64,000 bases of DNA, taken from NCBI RefSeq assembly GCF_010686765.1, contig NZ_JAAGWF010000023.1:1-64000 (forward strand). The letters are read 5' to 3'. This document shows, piece by piece, positions 25,395 to 32,554 of this stretch. The notes beneath the pieces were generated by a model. That model saw only the letters and a list, made by a program, of their open reading frames with translations. It did not search any database and had not been told where the DNA came from. The position numbers were made by a program, and so were the translations under genes. This DNA is from Geodermatophilus sabuli (GTDB lineage: Bacteria; Actinomycetota; Actinomycetes; Mycobacteriales; Geodermatophilaceae). Each line of letters starts with the position of its first letter. Within the stretch, counting starts at the first letter, position 1.

Positions 25395-25414
25395 GCTTCC
25401 TCCGGCGGTAGCGG

Positions 25415-26833
25415 TCAGCGGGTGCGTGCCGGGGCGGCCCGCAACTCCGGGTGGTGGCCCCGGCCGACGGCCAGCGCCAGGGCGCTCGCGACGGCGGCCA
25501 GGACGATGACGAGCAGCCATCCGCGGTCCGCGGTGGGCAGGGAGGTGCCGTCGCCGGCCACGACGGCGAGCAGCAGGGCGACCCCGAGCGTCGCGCCGAG
25601 CTGCCGGGCCGCGCCGAAGGTCGCCGTCCCGGTGGCCAGGGCGGCGGGCGGGAGCGACGAGGAGGCCGCCGCCGAGAGGTTGGTGAGGGTCAGCCCGACG
25701 CCGAGGCCGGTGAGCACCTGGCCGGGAAGGAGATCGGTGACGTAGTGCGCCTCGACACCCACCTGCGTCACCCACCACAGGGACCCGAGGGCGAACAGCG
25801 CCGTCCCGGCCGCCGCCACCACACCGCAGCCGACTCGGGCGCCGAGCCGGCCGGCGGGGACGGCGGAGACCGCGGCGAGCAGCGGCCCGGGGACCAGCGC
25901 GAACCCGGCCGTGATCGGTGACCAGCCCCAGCCGCCGGTCAGCCACAGCACGTTGCCGAGCAGCATCGCCGCGAAGGCCGCCATGAACGCCGCGATCGAC
26001 AGGCAGCCCAGGGCGAAGGGACGCGACCGGAAGAGCGGCAGCGGGAGCACCGGCACGGTGCCGCCCGGCGCCCGCGCGGCACGCACGACGACCAGGGCGC
26101 CGGCGAGCACCGCGGCGACCAGCGAGACGAGGACGACGCGGCTGCTCCAGCCGCGCTCCGGCGCGTCGACCAGCCCGTAGGCCAGGAGTCCGACGGCGAG
26201 CACGAGCAGCGCCGTCCCGACGACGTCCGGCCGGCGGGTCTCCGCCTCGTCCCGGGACTCCGGCAGCACGCGCAGGCCCACGACCAGGGCGGCGATCCCC
26301 ACGGGGAGGTTGACGAGGAAGACCCAGCGCCACGACGCCTCGACCAGCAGGCCGCCGATGGGCGGGCCGAGCGCGGCGGCCACCCCGCCGACGGCCGACC
26401 AGACGCCGATGGCGTGCGCGCGTCTGGCCGGCGGGAAGGTGTGCAGGAGCAGGGCCAGCGACGTCGCCGTCACCATGGCGGCGCCGACGGACTGGACGAC
26501 CCGGAAGGCGACCAGGCTGCCCACGCCCCAGGCGAGCGCGCAGCCCAGCGAGCCGAGGCTGAAGGTGACGAGCCCGCTCAGGAACACGCGGCGGCGGCCG
26601 ATGCGGTCGGCGACGCGGCCGGCCGGCGCCAGGAGCGCGGCGAACCCGATCGTGTAGCCGTTGAGCACCCACGACAGCGCCGCGGTGGACGCGTCGAGCG
26701 CCCGGCCCAGCTCGGGGAAGGCGACGTTGACGATGAACAGGTCGAGGCTGGCGAGGAAGACCGCCGCCGAGACCACCAGCAGCACGAGCCCGGATCGGGT
26801 GGCGCTCGGGGTGCGCTGCTCCGTCGCCGCCAT
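25415..26833 (-). CDS. MFS drug:H+ antiporter, DHA2 (EmrB/QacA) family
   Basis: 472 residues, about 14 hydrophobic helices. FLASLDLFIVNVAFPELGRAL (helix 1 with the acidic D1-type motif), GRVADRIGRRRVFL (motif A) and LGPPIGGLL (motif C, antiporter) are visible. It should export hydrophobic or cationic compounds using the proton gradient. It diverges from an HxlR regulator; two GTTCG/CGAAC palindromes lie in the shared promoter region, so expression is probably inducible. Confidence 0.88.
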   Translation of the reverse strand: MAATEQRTPSATRSGLVLLVVSAAVFLASLDLFIVNVAFPELGRALDASTAALSWVLNGYTIGFAALLAPAGRVADRIGRRRVFLSGLVTFSLGSLGCALAWGVGSLVAFRVVQSVGAAMVTATSLALLLHTFPPARRAHAIGVWSAVGGVAAALGPPIGGLLVEASWRWVFLVNLPVGIAALVVGLRVLPESRDEAETRRPDVVGTALLVLAVGLLAYGLVDAPERGWSSRVVLVSLVAAVLAGALVVVRAARAPGGTVPVLPLPLFRSRPFALGCLSIAAFMAAFAAMLLGNVLWLTGGWGWSPITAGFALVPGPLLAAVSAVPAGRLGARVGCGVVAAAGTALFALGSLWWVTQVGVEAHYVTDLLPGQVLTGLGVGLTLTNLSAAASSSLPPAALATGTATFGAARQLGATLGVALLLAVVAGDGTSLPTADRGWLLVIVLAAVASALALAVGRGHHPELRAAPARTR

Positions 26834-26851
26834 GGTCCCCGCCTCCCTGAC

Positions 26852-26909
26852 GGTTCGGAAGTCGAACCGATTGCGCAGGACCGTACCCGAGTCAGTTCGA
26901 CATGCGAAC
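26852..26909. promoter_or_regulatory. Two GTTCG-N5-CGAAC palindromes (HxlR operator)
   Basis: GGTTCG-GAAGT-CGAACC at 26852-26868 and GTTCG-ACATG-CGAAC at 26895-26909, both perfect, in the 84 bp between the MFS and HxlR starts. Centre spacing is 42 bp, about four helical turns. Probable dimer sites for the HxlR protein. Confidence 0.7.
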
Positions 26910-26917
26910 CTTGAGGC

Positions 26918-27358
26918 ATGACGACACGGCTGGACGAGCTGCCGGGACGGCGCTGCTCCATCGCGGGGGCGCTCGACGTGGTGGGTGACCGGTGGGCGCT
27001 GCTCGTCGTCCGCGAGGTGTCGCTGGGCGCGCACAGGTTCGGCGAGATCCTCCGCGGCACCGGCGCACCGCGGGAACGGCTGGCGGCGCGGCTGACCGCG
27101 CTGGTCGACGCGGGCGTGCTCGAGCGCCGGGAGTACAGCCGGAACCCGCCCCGCTCGGACTACCACCTGACCCGCTCCGGGCGGGACCTGCTGCCGGTGC
27201 TGCAGGCCCTCATGCAGTGGGGCGACCGGCACGTGGCCGACGTCCCGCCCGTGGAGCTGCACCACCACGGCCACCGGATCCAGGCGTCCTGGGTGTGCGA
27301 CACCTGCGGCGAGCGGGTGGGTCGGGACACCGAGCGGCACGTGACGCACGAGGGCTGA
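26918..27358 (+). CDS. HxlR-family winged-helix regulator
   Basis: 146 residues. CSIAGALDVVGDRWALLVVREV and FGEILRGTGAPRERLAARLTALVDAGVLERREY are the HxlR winged helix. Unusually, the C-terminus carries a Cys-X2-Cys (WVCDTCGERV) beyond the standard domain, which could bind metal or sense redox state. It likely controls itself and the divergent MFS exporter through the palindromes between them. Confidence 0.88.
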   Translation: MTTRLDELPGRRCSIAGALDVVGDRWALLVVREVSLGAHRFGEILRGTGAPRERLAARLTALVDAGVLERREYSRNPPRSDYHLTRSGRDLLPVLQALMQWGDRHVADVPPVELHHHGHRIQASWVCDTCGERVGRDTERHVTHEG

Positions 27359-27377
27359 CCCGCTCCGCGCCCGAGGA

Positions 27378-28112
27378 TCAGCCGGCCAGGTGCTCCTCGA
27401 ACGTGACGCGGCCGTACGGCGGACCGGGGACGAGGTCGTGCCCCGCCCGGTACCCGCTGAAGACCTCGCCCGGCAGCCGGACGGCGACGACCCGGCGCCG
27501 GAGGCCCCGGTGCGCAGCCCACACCCGGGCCAGCTGCGGCAGGGCACGGACGGCGGGGCCGCCGATGTCCGGCACCCGACCGCCCGGCGCGGACGACGCC
27601 AGCTCGACCAGCCGGTCGGCGACCTCCGCCGGAGCGATCGGCTGCACGTCGAAGGACGGCGCCAGGAGGACGGGCAGCCGGCGCTGGACGGTGAACAGCT
27701 GGTCCACCAGGGTGTGGAACTGGGTGGCCCGCAGGATCGTGTTCGGCACGCCTGAGGCCGCCACGAGCCCCTCGATCTCGACCTTGTCCCGGTAGTAGCC
27801 GAGCGGGATGTCGTCGATCCCCACGATCGACATCAGCACCAGGTGCTCGACGCGGGCTGCACGAGCGGCGTCGAGCAGGGTGCGCGCGATGACGGCGTCC
27901 TTGCGCCGCAGGCCCGTCGCCAGGTGCACGACGACCGACGCCCCGGTCACCGCCGCAGCGACGCCCTCGCCGGTGAGCAGGTCGCCGGTGACCAGACCCG
28001 GTCCACTGCGCCGGCTCAGAGCCCGCACGTCGTGCCCCGCGGCACGCAGCCGGTCGACCGTCGGTCTGCCGAGCGTGCCCGTCGAACCCGTCACCAGCAC
28101 GGTCGTCGCCAT
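27378..28112 (-). CDS. NAD(P)H-binding atypical SDR (NmrA/YwnB-like), copy 1
   Basis: 244 residues starting LVTGSTGTLGRPTVDRL, the GxxGxxG dinucleotide loop of atypical SDRs. HLVLMSIVGIDDIPLGYYRDK and TILRATQFH are typical of actinobacterial NAD(P)-binding proteins annotated as NmrA-like or SDR a5. Function unknown. It is a close paralogue of the gene at 29489-30235, with long shared segments over its whole length. Confidence 0.85.
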   Translation of the reverse strand: MATTVLVTGSTGTLGRPTVDRLRAAGHDVRALSRRSGPGLVTGDLLTGEGVAAAVTGASVVVHLATGLRRKDAVIARTLLDAARAARVEHLVLMSIVGIDDIPLGYYRDKVEIEGLVAASGVPNTILRATQFHTLVDQLFTVQRRLPVLLAPSFDVQPIAPAEVADRLVELASSAPGGRVPDIGGPAVRALPQLARVWAAHRGLRRRVVAVRLPGEVFSGYRAGHDLVPGPPYGRVTFEEHLAG

Positions 28113-28248
28113 CGGCCCGATCCTGTCAGCCGCGCGAGCCGGTGCCGACGGAACACGGTGCGGGCTCCACGTGCTGTCGACCTGCGGAGGCAGCCGGTGG
28201 ACGACGCCGGCCACGACCGCCCTCCCCCGACTGTTCGAGGAGAAGTCC

Positions 28249-29079
28249 ATGGCCAAGACCTGGTTCATCACCGGCGCGTCCCGCGGTTTCGGCAAGGAGT
28301 GGGCGATCGCCGCTCTCGAGCGCGGTGACACCGTCGCCGCCACCGCCCGTGATCCGCAGGCCCTCGACGACCTCGTGCAGCAGTTCGGCGACGAGGTGCT
28401 GCCGCTCCGGCTCGACGTCGGCGACCGCGACGCCGTGTTCGCCGCCGTGGCGGACGCCCACGACCGCTTCGGCCGGCTCGACGTCGTCGTCAACAACGCC
28501 GGCTACGGCCAGTTCGGGATGATCGAGGAGATCTCCGAGGCCGAGGCCCGCGCCCAGTTCGACACCAACGTGTTCGGCGCCCTCTTCGTCACCCAGGCGG
28601 CGCTGCCCTACCTCCGCGAGCAGGGCTCCGGTCACTTCCTGCAGGTCAGCAGCATCGGCGGGATCAGCGCCTTCCCGAACATCGGCATCTACAACGCCTC
28701 CAAGTGGGCGCTCGAGGCGTTCAGCCAGTCGCTGGCCGCGGAGGTCGCCGACTTCGGCATCAAGGTCACGATCATCGAGCCGGGCGCCTTCGGCACCGAC
28801 TGGGGTGGCTCGTCCGCCAGGCACGCCGAGCCGAACCCGGCCTACGACGCCTACCGCGAGAAGGCCGCCGAGCAGCGCAAGGCCCGCGCCGGCAACCCCG
28901 GCGACCCGGTCGCCACGCGGGACGCCGTCCTCCAGGTGGTCGACGCCGAGGACCCGCCGCTCCGGATCTTCCTCGGCGACGGCCCGCTGACGATCGCCAC
29001 CCGCGACTACGAGTCCCGGCTGGCCACCTGGCGCGCGTGGGAGCCGCTGTCGATCGCCGCCCACGGGTCCACCGCCTGA
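28249..29079 (+). CDS. SDR-family oxidoreductase
   Basis: 276 residues from ATG 28249 (GAGGAG 8 nt upstream). TGASRGFGKEWA (cofactor loop), NNAGYGQFG, Ser in QVSSIGG and YNASK (catalytic Tyr/Lys) identify a classical SDR, of the group with the PGAFGTDWGG segment. Substrate unknown. It lies between two paralogous NAD(P)H-binding genes. Its 3' end overlaps the convergent membrane-protein gene by 73 bp. Confidence 0.88.
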   Translation: MAKTWFITGASRGFGKEWAIAALERGDTVAATARDPQALDDLVQQFGDEVLPLRLDVGDRDAVFAAVADAHDRFGRLDVVVNNAGYGQFGMIEEISEAEARAQFDTNVFGALFVTQAALPYLREQGSGHFLQVSSIGGISAFPNIGIYNASKWALEAFSQSLAAEVADFGIKVTIIEPGAFGTDWGGSSARHAEPNPAYDAYREKAAEQRKARAGNPGDPVATRDAVLQVVDAEDPPLRIFLGDGPLTIATRDYESRLATWRAWEPLSIAAHGSTA

Positions 29080-29492
29080 GCCGGCGCCGGGTCGTGCCCG
29101 CCGGGGAGGGTCAGCGCAGCGACGACCAGCAACGCGGCGGGCACGACGACGGCAGCGACCAGCGTGCCCGCCAGCACCGTGGCCTCCACGTCGCTCGCAC
29201 CGTGCAGGTGCCCCAGGTGGAAGGCCAGGTGCGGGACGGCGAACGCGAGGTAGGCCAGCAGGGCCACCACGACGATCCGTCGCTCCAGCCAGATCCCGGC
29301 GGCGGCGAGCACCAGCGCCAACCCGAGGGTCGCACCCCCGAAGTCGCGCATCAGGTGCTCGCTGAACGGCGGGGTCAGGTCGACGGTCGGGACGTCGGCG
29401 TAGAAGCTCGCCGGGAACGCCACCGTCCACACCCCCAGCACCAGCTCGACGGCGGCGAAGCCGAGCAGGCCCGCCCGCAGCAGGCCCTTCAC
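29007..29492 (-). CDS. Small integral membrane protein, unknown function
   Basis: 161 residues from GTG 29492, which overlaps the stop of the upstream NAD(P)H-binding gene. Four hydrophobic segments are visible (LLGFAAVELVLGVWTVAF, GGATLGLALVLAAAGIWL, VVVALLAYLAFAVPHLAFHL, LVAAVVVPAALLVVAAL). The pattern resembles DUF4345/DUF4267-like proteins; I do not assign a function. The C-terminal 24 codons overlap a convergent gene, so the exact end is less certain. Confidence 0.65.
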   Translation of the reverse strand: MKGLLRAGLLGFAAVELVLGVWTVAFPASFYADVPTVDLTPPFSEHLMRDFGGATLGLALVLAAAGIWLERRIVVVALLAYLAFAVPHLAFHLGHLHGASDVEATVLAGTLVAAVVVPAALLVVAALTLPGGHDPAPAQAVDPWAAIDSGSHARQVASRDS

Positions 29493-30235
29493 CGGGTCAC
29501 CCGCTCGGTGAGCGCGTCCTCGAACGTCGTCCGGCCGTACTCCGGTCCCGGTACGAGCGCGTGCCCCGCCGCGTAGGCGCCGAAGAGCCGGCCGGGCAGC
29601 GCCAGCGGCACGACGGGGCGGCGGCTGCCCGTCGCCCGGGTCCACACGCGCGCCAGGTCGCGCACGGTGCGCCGCTCCGGCCCGCCGATGTCCGGCACGC
29701 GACCCGCGGGTGCACCGCCGGCCAGCTCGGCCAGCCGATCGGCCACGTCCTCGACGGCGATCGGCTGCAGCGGGAACGTCAGGCCGACGACCACCGGCGA
29801 GAAGCGCTGCGCGGTGAACATCTCGGCGACGAACGGGTGGAACTGCGTGGCGCGGAGGATCGTCCACGGCACGCCGGACTCGCGCACCAGGCGTTCGATC
29901 ACCACCTTGTCGCGGTAGTAGCGCAGCGGGATGTCCTCGATGCCGACGATCGAGATCAGCACCAGGTGCGCCACCCCGGCGTCGGCGCTCGCGGCCAGCA
30001 GCCGCTCGGTCGCGGCGACGTCCCCCGTGCCCGCCTTGCCCGTGGCCAGGTGGACGACGGTGTCGGCGCCGGCCAGGGCCGCGCGCAGTCCCTCTCCGGT
30101 GAGCAGGTCCCCGGTCGTCAGGCCGGGGCCCGCACGCCTGCTCAGTGCTCGGACGTCGTGCCCTGCTGCCTGCAGGGCGGCGACGGTGGGCCGGCCGAGC
30201 CGGCCGGTGGATCCGGTGACCAGGATGGTCCTCAT
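29489..30235 (-). CDS. NAD(P)H-binding atypical SDR, copy 2 (ECF41-associated oxidoreductase/epimerase)
   Basis: 248 residues from ATG 30235: LVTGSTGRLGRPTVAAL, HLATGKAG, HLVLISIVGIEDIPLRYYRDK, TILRATQFHPFV. It follows the ECF41 sigma factor by 16 bp, which matches the established ECF41 neighbourhood in which a carboxymuconolactone decarboxylase, oxidoreductase or epimerase (COE) gene is the sigma factor's target. Paralogue of the gene at 27378-28112. Confidence 0.87.
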   Translation of the reverse strand: MRTILVTGSTGRLGRPTVAALQAAGHDVRALSRRAGPGLTTGDLLTGEGLRAALAGADTVVHLATGKAGTGDVAATERLLAASADAGVAHLVLISIVGIEDIPLRYYRDKVVIERLVRESGVPWTILRATQFHPFVAEMFTAQRFSPVVVGLTFPLQPIAVEDVADRLAELAGGAPAGRVPDIGGPERRTVRDLARVWTRATGSRRPVVPLALPGRLFGAYAAGHALVPGPEYGRTTFEDALTERVTR

Positions 30236-30251
30236 GGGTGTTCTCCCTTCC

Positions 30252-31193
30252 TCACCCCCCAGGACCGGGCAGCCCACCGATCCGTGACAGCTGCTCCGCG
30301 GCGAAGGCGAGCTTCTCCGGGTTGAGCACCATGTCCAGCCCGGTGAACCGTTCGCCGTCGGTGTGCAGGAACCAGATCGCCCGGAGCTCGCCGCCGGCCA
30401 TGGCCACCACGGCAGGAGCCCCGTTGACCTCGGTGAACGCCGCCGAGACCCCGTCGGTGAACTTCGCGAACGTCCCGGCGACGTAGCGGGCCACCGTCGA
30501 CCGGCCCCGCACCGGGCGGCGGGCGGCGTTGACGACACCGCCGCCGTCGGCGCGGGACACGACGTCGTCGGCGAGCAGCGCCTCCAGGGCGGCGATGTCG
30601 CCGTCGCGCGCGGCGCCGAGGAACCGCTGCACGAGCGCGCGCCACCGCACGGGGTCCACCGGCCGTGCCCCGTCGGCGCCGCGGTCGACGTCGAGGTGCC
30701 GGCGGGCCCGCGCGTGCAGCTGGCGCGCGTTCGCCTCCGACGTCCCGATCAGCTCGGCCACCTCTCGAGCGCTGTAGGCGAAGGCCTCGCGCAGCACGTA
30801 CGCCGCGCGTTCGGCCGGCGCCAGCCGCTCCATCAGCGCGAGCAGGGCCACCGAGACGCTCTCCCGCGCGACGACGTCGTCCAGCGGGCCGAGGGCGTCC
30901 GGCGACGCGGTGCCGGTGAGGACCGGCTCGGGCAGCCACGGTCCGGCGTACACCTCGCGCCGGGCGCGCGCGGAGGTGAGCGCGGTCAGGCAGAGGTTCG
31001 TGACCGTGCGGACGAGGTACGCCTCGGGGTCGGCGACCCCGGCGGCGTCCACGGTCCGCCAGCGCAGCCAGGCGTCCTGGACGGCGTCCTCGGCGTCGGC
31101 CGCCGAACCCAGCATCCGGTAGGCGATGCCGAACATCCTGGACCGCTGCGCCTGGAACGCATCGAACCCGTCCACCGCCGTCCCGCCGGTCAC
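30252..31193 (-). CDS. ECF41-type RNA polymerase sigma factor (SigJ-like)
   Basis: 313 residues from GTG 31193. Sigma-70 region 2 (FGIAYRMLGSAADAEDAVQDAWLRW) and region 4 (APAERAAYVLREAFAYSAREVAELIGTSEANARQLHARAR) are followed by a SnoaL-like C-terminal extension. The three diagnostic ECF41 motifs are present: WLPEP in the linker, DGGG in the extension and NPEKL near the end. In this group the extension replaces an anti-sigma factor. The start overlaps the stop of a TetR gene (GTGA), so TetR, sigma factor, oxidoreductase and membrane protein form one operon. Confidence 0.93.
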   Translation of the reverse strand: MTGGTAVDGFDAFQAQRSRMFGIAYRMLGSAADAEDAVQDAWLRWRTVDAAGVADPEAYLVRTVTNLCLTALTSARARREVYAGPWLPEPVLTGTASPDALGPLDDVVARESVSVALLALMERLAPAERAAYVLREAFAYSAREVAELIGTSEANARQLHARARRHLDVDRGADGARPVDPVRWRALVQRFLGAARDGDIAALEALLADDVVSRADGGGVVNAARRPVRGRSTVARYVAGTFAKFTDGVSAAFTEVNGAPAVVAMAGGELRAIWFLHTDGERFTGLDMVLNPEKLAFAAEQLSRIGGLPGPGG

Positions 31194-31786
31194 CGGGAGC
31201 TCCGGGCCGGCGACACGAAGGGGACCAGCACCTCGTCGACGATCTGGACGACGACCTCGTCGTCGATGGGGTCACCGGTGATCAGGAAGCGGTGCCAGAG
31301 GATGCCCTGCCCGAGCTCGCGGGCGATCTCGACGGGGACGTCGGGCCGGACGTCGCCACGGTCGATGCCGCGGGCCAGCAGGTCGGCCATCTCGCGCTTG
31401 CGCCAGCCGATCACGCCCTCGCGGAAGGCGGCGGCGAAGTCGGGGTCCTGCGCCATCGCCGCGACGATCGCCTGGATGACCCGGCTGCCCGGCCCGGTGA
31501 GGACGGCGGCCCAGCCGCGCAGGATCGCCAGCATGTCGGTGCGGTAGCTGCCGGTGTCCTCGGCCGGGATCGCCCCGGTGGCGCGGCGCAGCAGGACGTC
31601 CCGCAGGAGTGCCGCCCGGTCCGGCCACCGCCGGTAGAGCACGGGCTTGCTCGTGCCGGCGCGGGCTGCGACCGCCTCCATCGTGACGGCGTCGGCTCCC
31701 TTCTCGACGACGATCGCCATGACGGCCGCCTCGATGGCCGCCGTCACCTCCGTTCCGCGACGGCGCGGGGCCCGGACCTGCGTCAT
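31190..31786 (-). CDS. TetR-family transcriptional regulator heading the ECF41 operon
   Basis: 198 residues. Helix-turn-helix: ADAVTMEAVAARAGTSKPVL then YRRWPDRAALL; the C-terminal region (MDLLARGIDRGDVRPD-like) matches TetR proteins with a TetR_C_16 type ligand domain. It is divergent from a PhlG-like hydrolase across 108 bp containing two matching 16-bp elements, and co-transcribed with the sigma factor. It may link the sigma factor's expression to a small-molecule signal. Confidence 0.87.
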   Translation of the reverse strand: MTQVRAPRRRGTEVTAAIEAAVMAIVVEKGADAVTMEAVAARAGTSKPVLYRRWPDRAALLRDVLLRRATGAIPAEDTGSYRTDMLAILRGWAAVLTGPGSRVIQAIVAAMAQDPDFAAAFREGVIGWRKREMADLLARGIDRGDVRPDVPVEIARELGQGILWHRFLITGDPIDDEVVVQIVDEVLVPFVSPARSSR

Positions 31787-31804
31787 CGCACACCTCCCGG
31801 TGGA

Positions 31805-31866
31805 GAAACGATTGCGTATCTTCGCATGCCACCCTAGTCTCGGCCCGCAAGAAACGCTTCCGTATC
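31805..31866. promoter_or_regulatory. Two direct copies of GAAACG-N4-CGTATC (TetR operator)
   Basis: GAAACGATTGCGTATC (31805-31820) and GAAACGCTTCCGTATC (31851-31866), 13 of 16 bases the same, 46 bp apart. Each is itself a near-palindrome (GAAACG against GATACG). They lie between the divergent TetR and PhlG-like genes. Confidence 0.65.
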
Positions 31867-31894
31867 CATCGGCGCCGTGTACCAGGAGATCGCG

Positions 31895-32536
31895 ATGGCC
31901 CTCCCCGTGCTCTTCCCCTTCCGCTCCCGCGACACCGCCCGGGTCAGCCACCGGCGCTTCCCCCACGGCCGGCGCCGGGTCACGATCGACCACGAGCCGC
32001 TGGCCGGTGTGACGCCCTCCGAGCTGATGGACTGGTTCGGCTCCATCGGGCAGACGATGGAGTACGGCGGCGAGGTGGTGCCGCGCTACCTCGCCTGGCA
32101 CCCGCTCGACCACGTCCGCTGGGAACTCGCCCGTCCCGCGCCGGGCGGTGGCGCGGCCGAGGGTGCCCGTTTCCGCATCGTCGAGCAGTTCGCCGGACGC
32201 CCCGACCACCGCATCGACGTCGTGGACCGGGTGGAGAAGCTGGACGAGACCGGCATCCGGCTCGTGCAGCGGGTGGCCGGCATCGTCGTGCTGCAGCTCG
32301 AGCACACCTGGTCGGCCGGCCGCGACCGGACGCACTACGTCAGCGTGCTCGATCTCGGCGCCCGGAGCCCGTGGCTCTCGGGGGTCAACCGGCTGCTGCA
32401 GCGGCGCTTCCCCGATCCGATGGTCGACGCGTGGATCACCCACAACATCGAGGAGGTCGGCCTCCTCGAGCACCTGATCCCCAGGCTGCGCCCCGCGCGG
32501 ACGGACTCCCCGTCCGCCGCACGGCAGGCCGGCTGA
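31895..32536 (+). CDS. PhlG-like (2,4-diacetylphloroglucinol hydrolase family) protein
   Basis: 213 residues. ATG 31895 has AGGAG 8 nt upstream and is preferred to GTG 31877. MEYGGEVVPRYLAWHPLDHVRWEL and the C-terminal ITHNIEEVGLLEHLIP provide the His/Glu pattern of the PhlG family, zinc enzymes that cleave a C-C bond between an acyl group and an aromatic ring. Actual substrate unknown. It is divergent from a TetR regulator and followed 18 bp later by an AfsR-type regulator on the same strand. Confidence 0.7.
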   Translation: MALPVLFPFRSRDTARVSHRRFPHGRRRVTIDHEPLAGVTPSELMDWFGSIGQTMEYGGEVVPRYLAWHPLDHVRWELARPAPGGGAAEGARFRIVEQFAGRPDHRIDVVDRVEKLDETGIRLVQRVAGIVVLQLEHTWSAGRDRTHYVSVLDLGARSPWLSGVNRLLQRRFPDPMVDAWITHNIEEVGLLEHLIPRLRPARTDSPSAARQAG

Positions 32537-32554
32537 CCAGGAGCGGGGGCGGAC

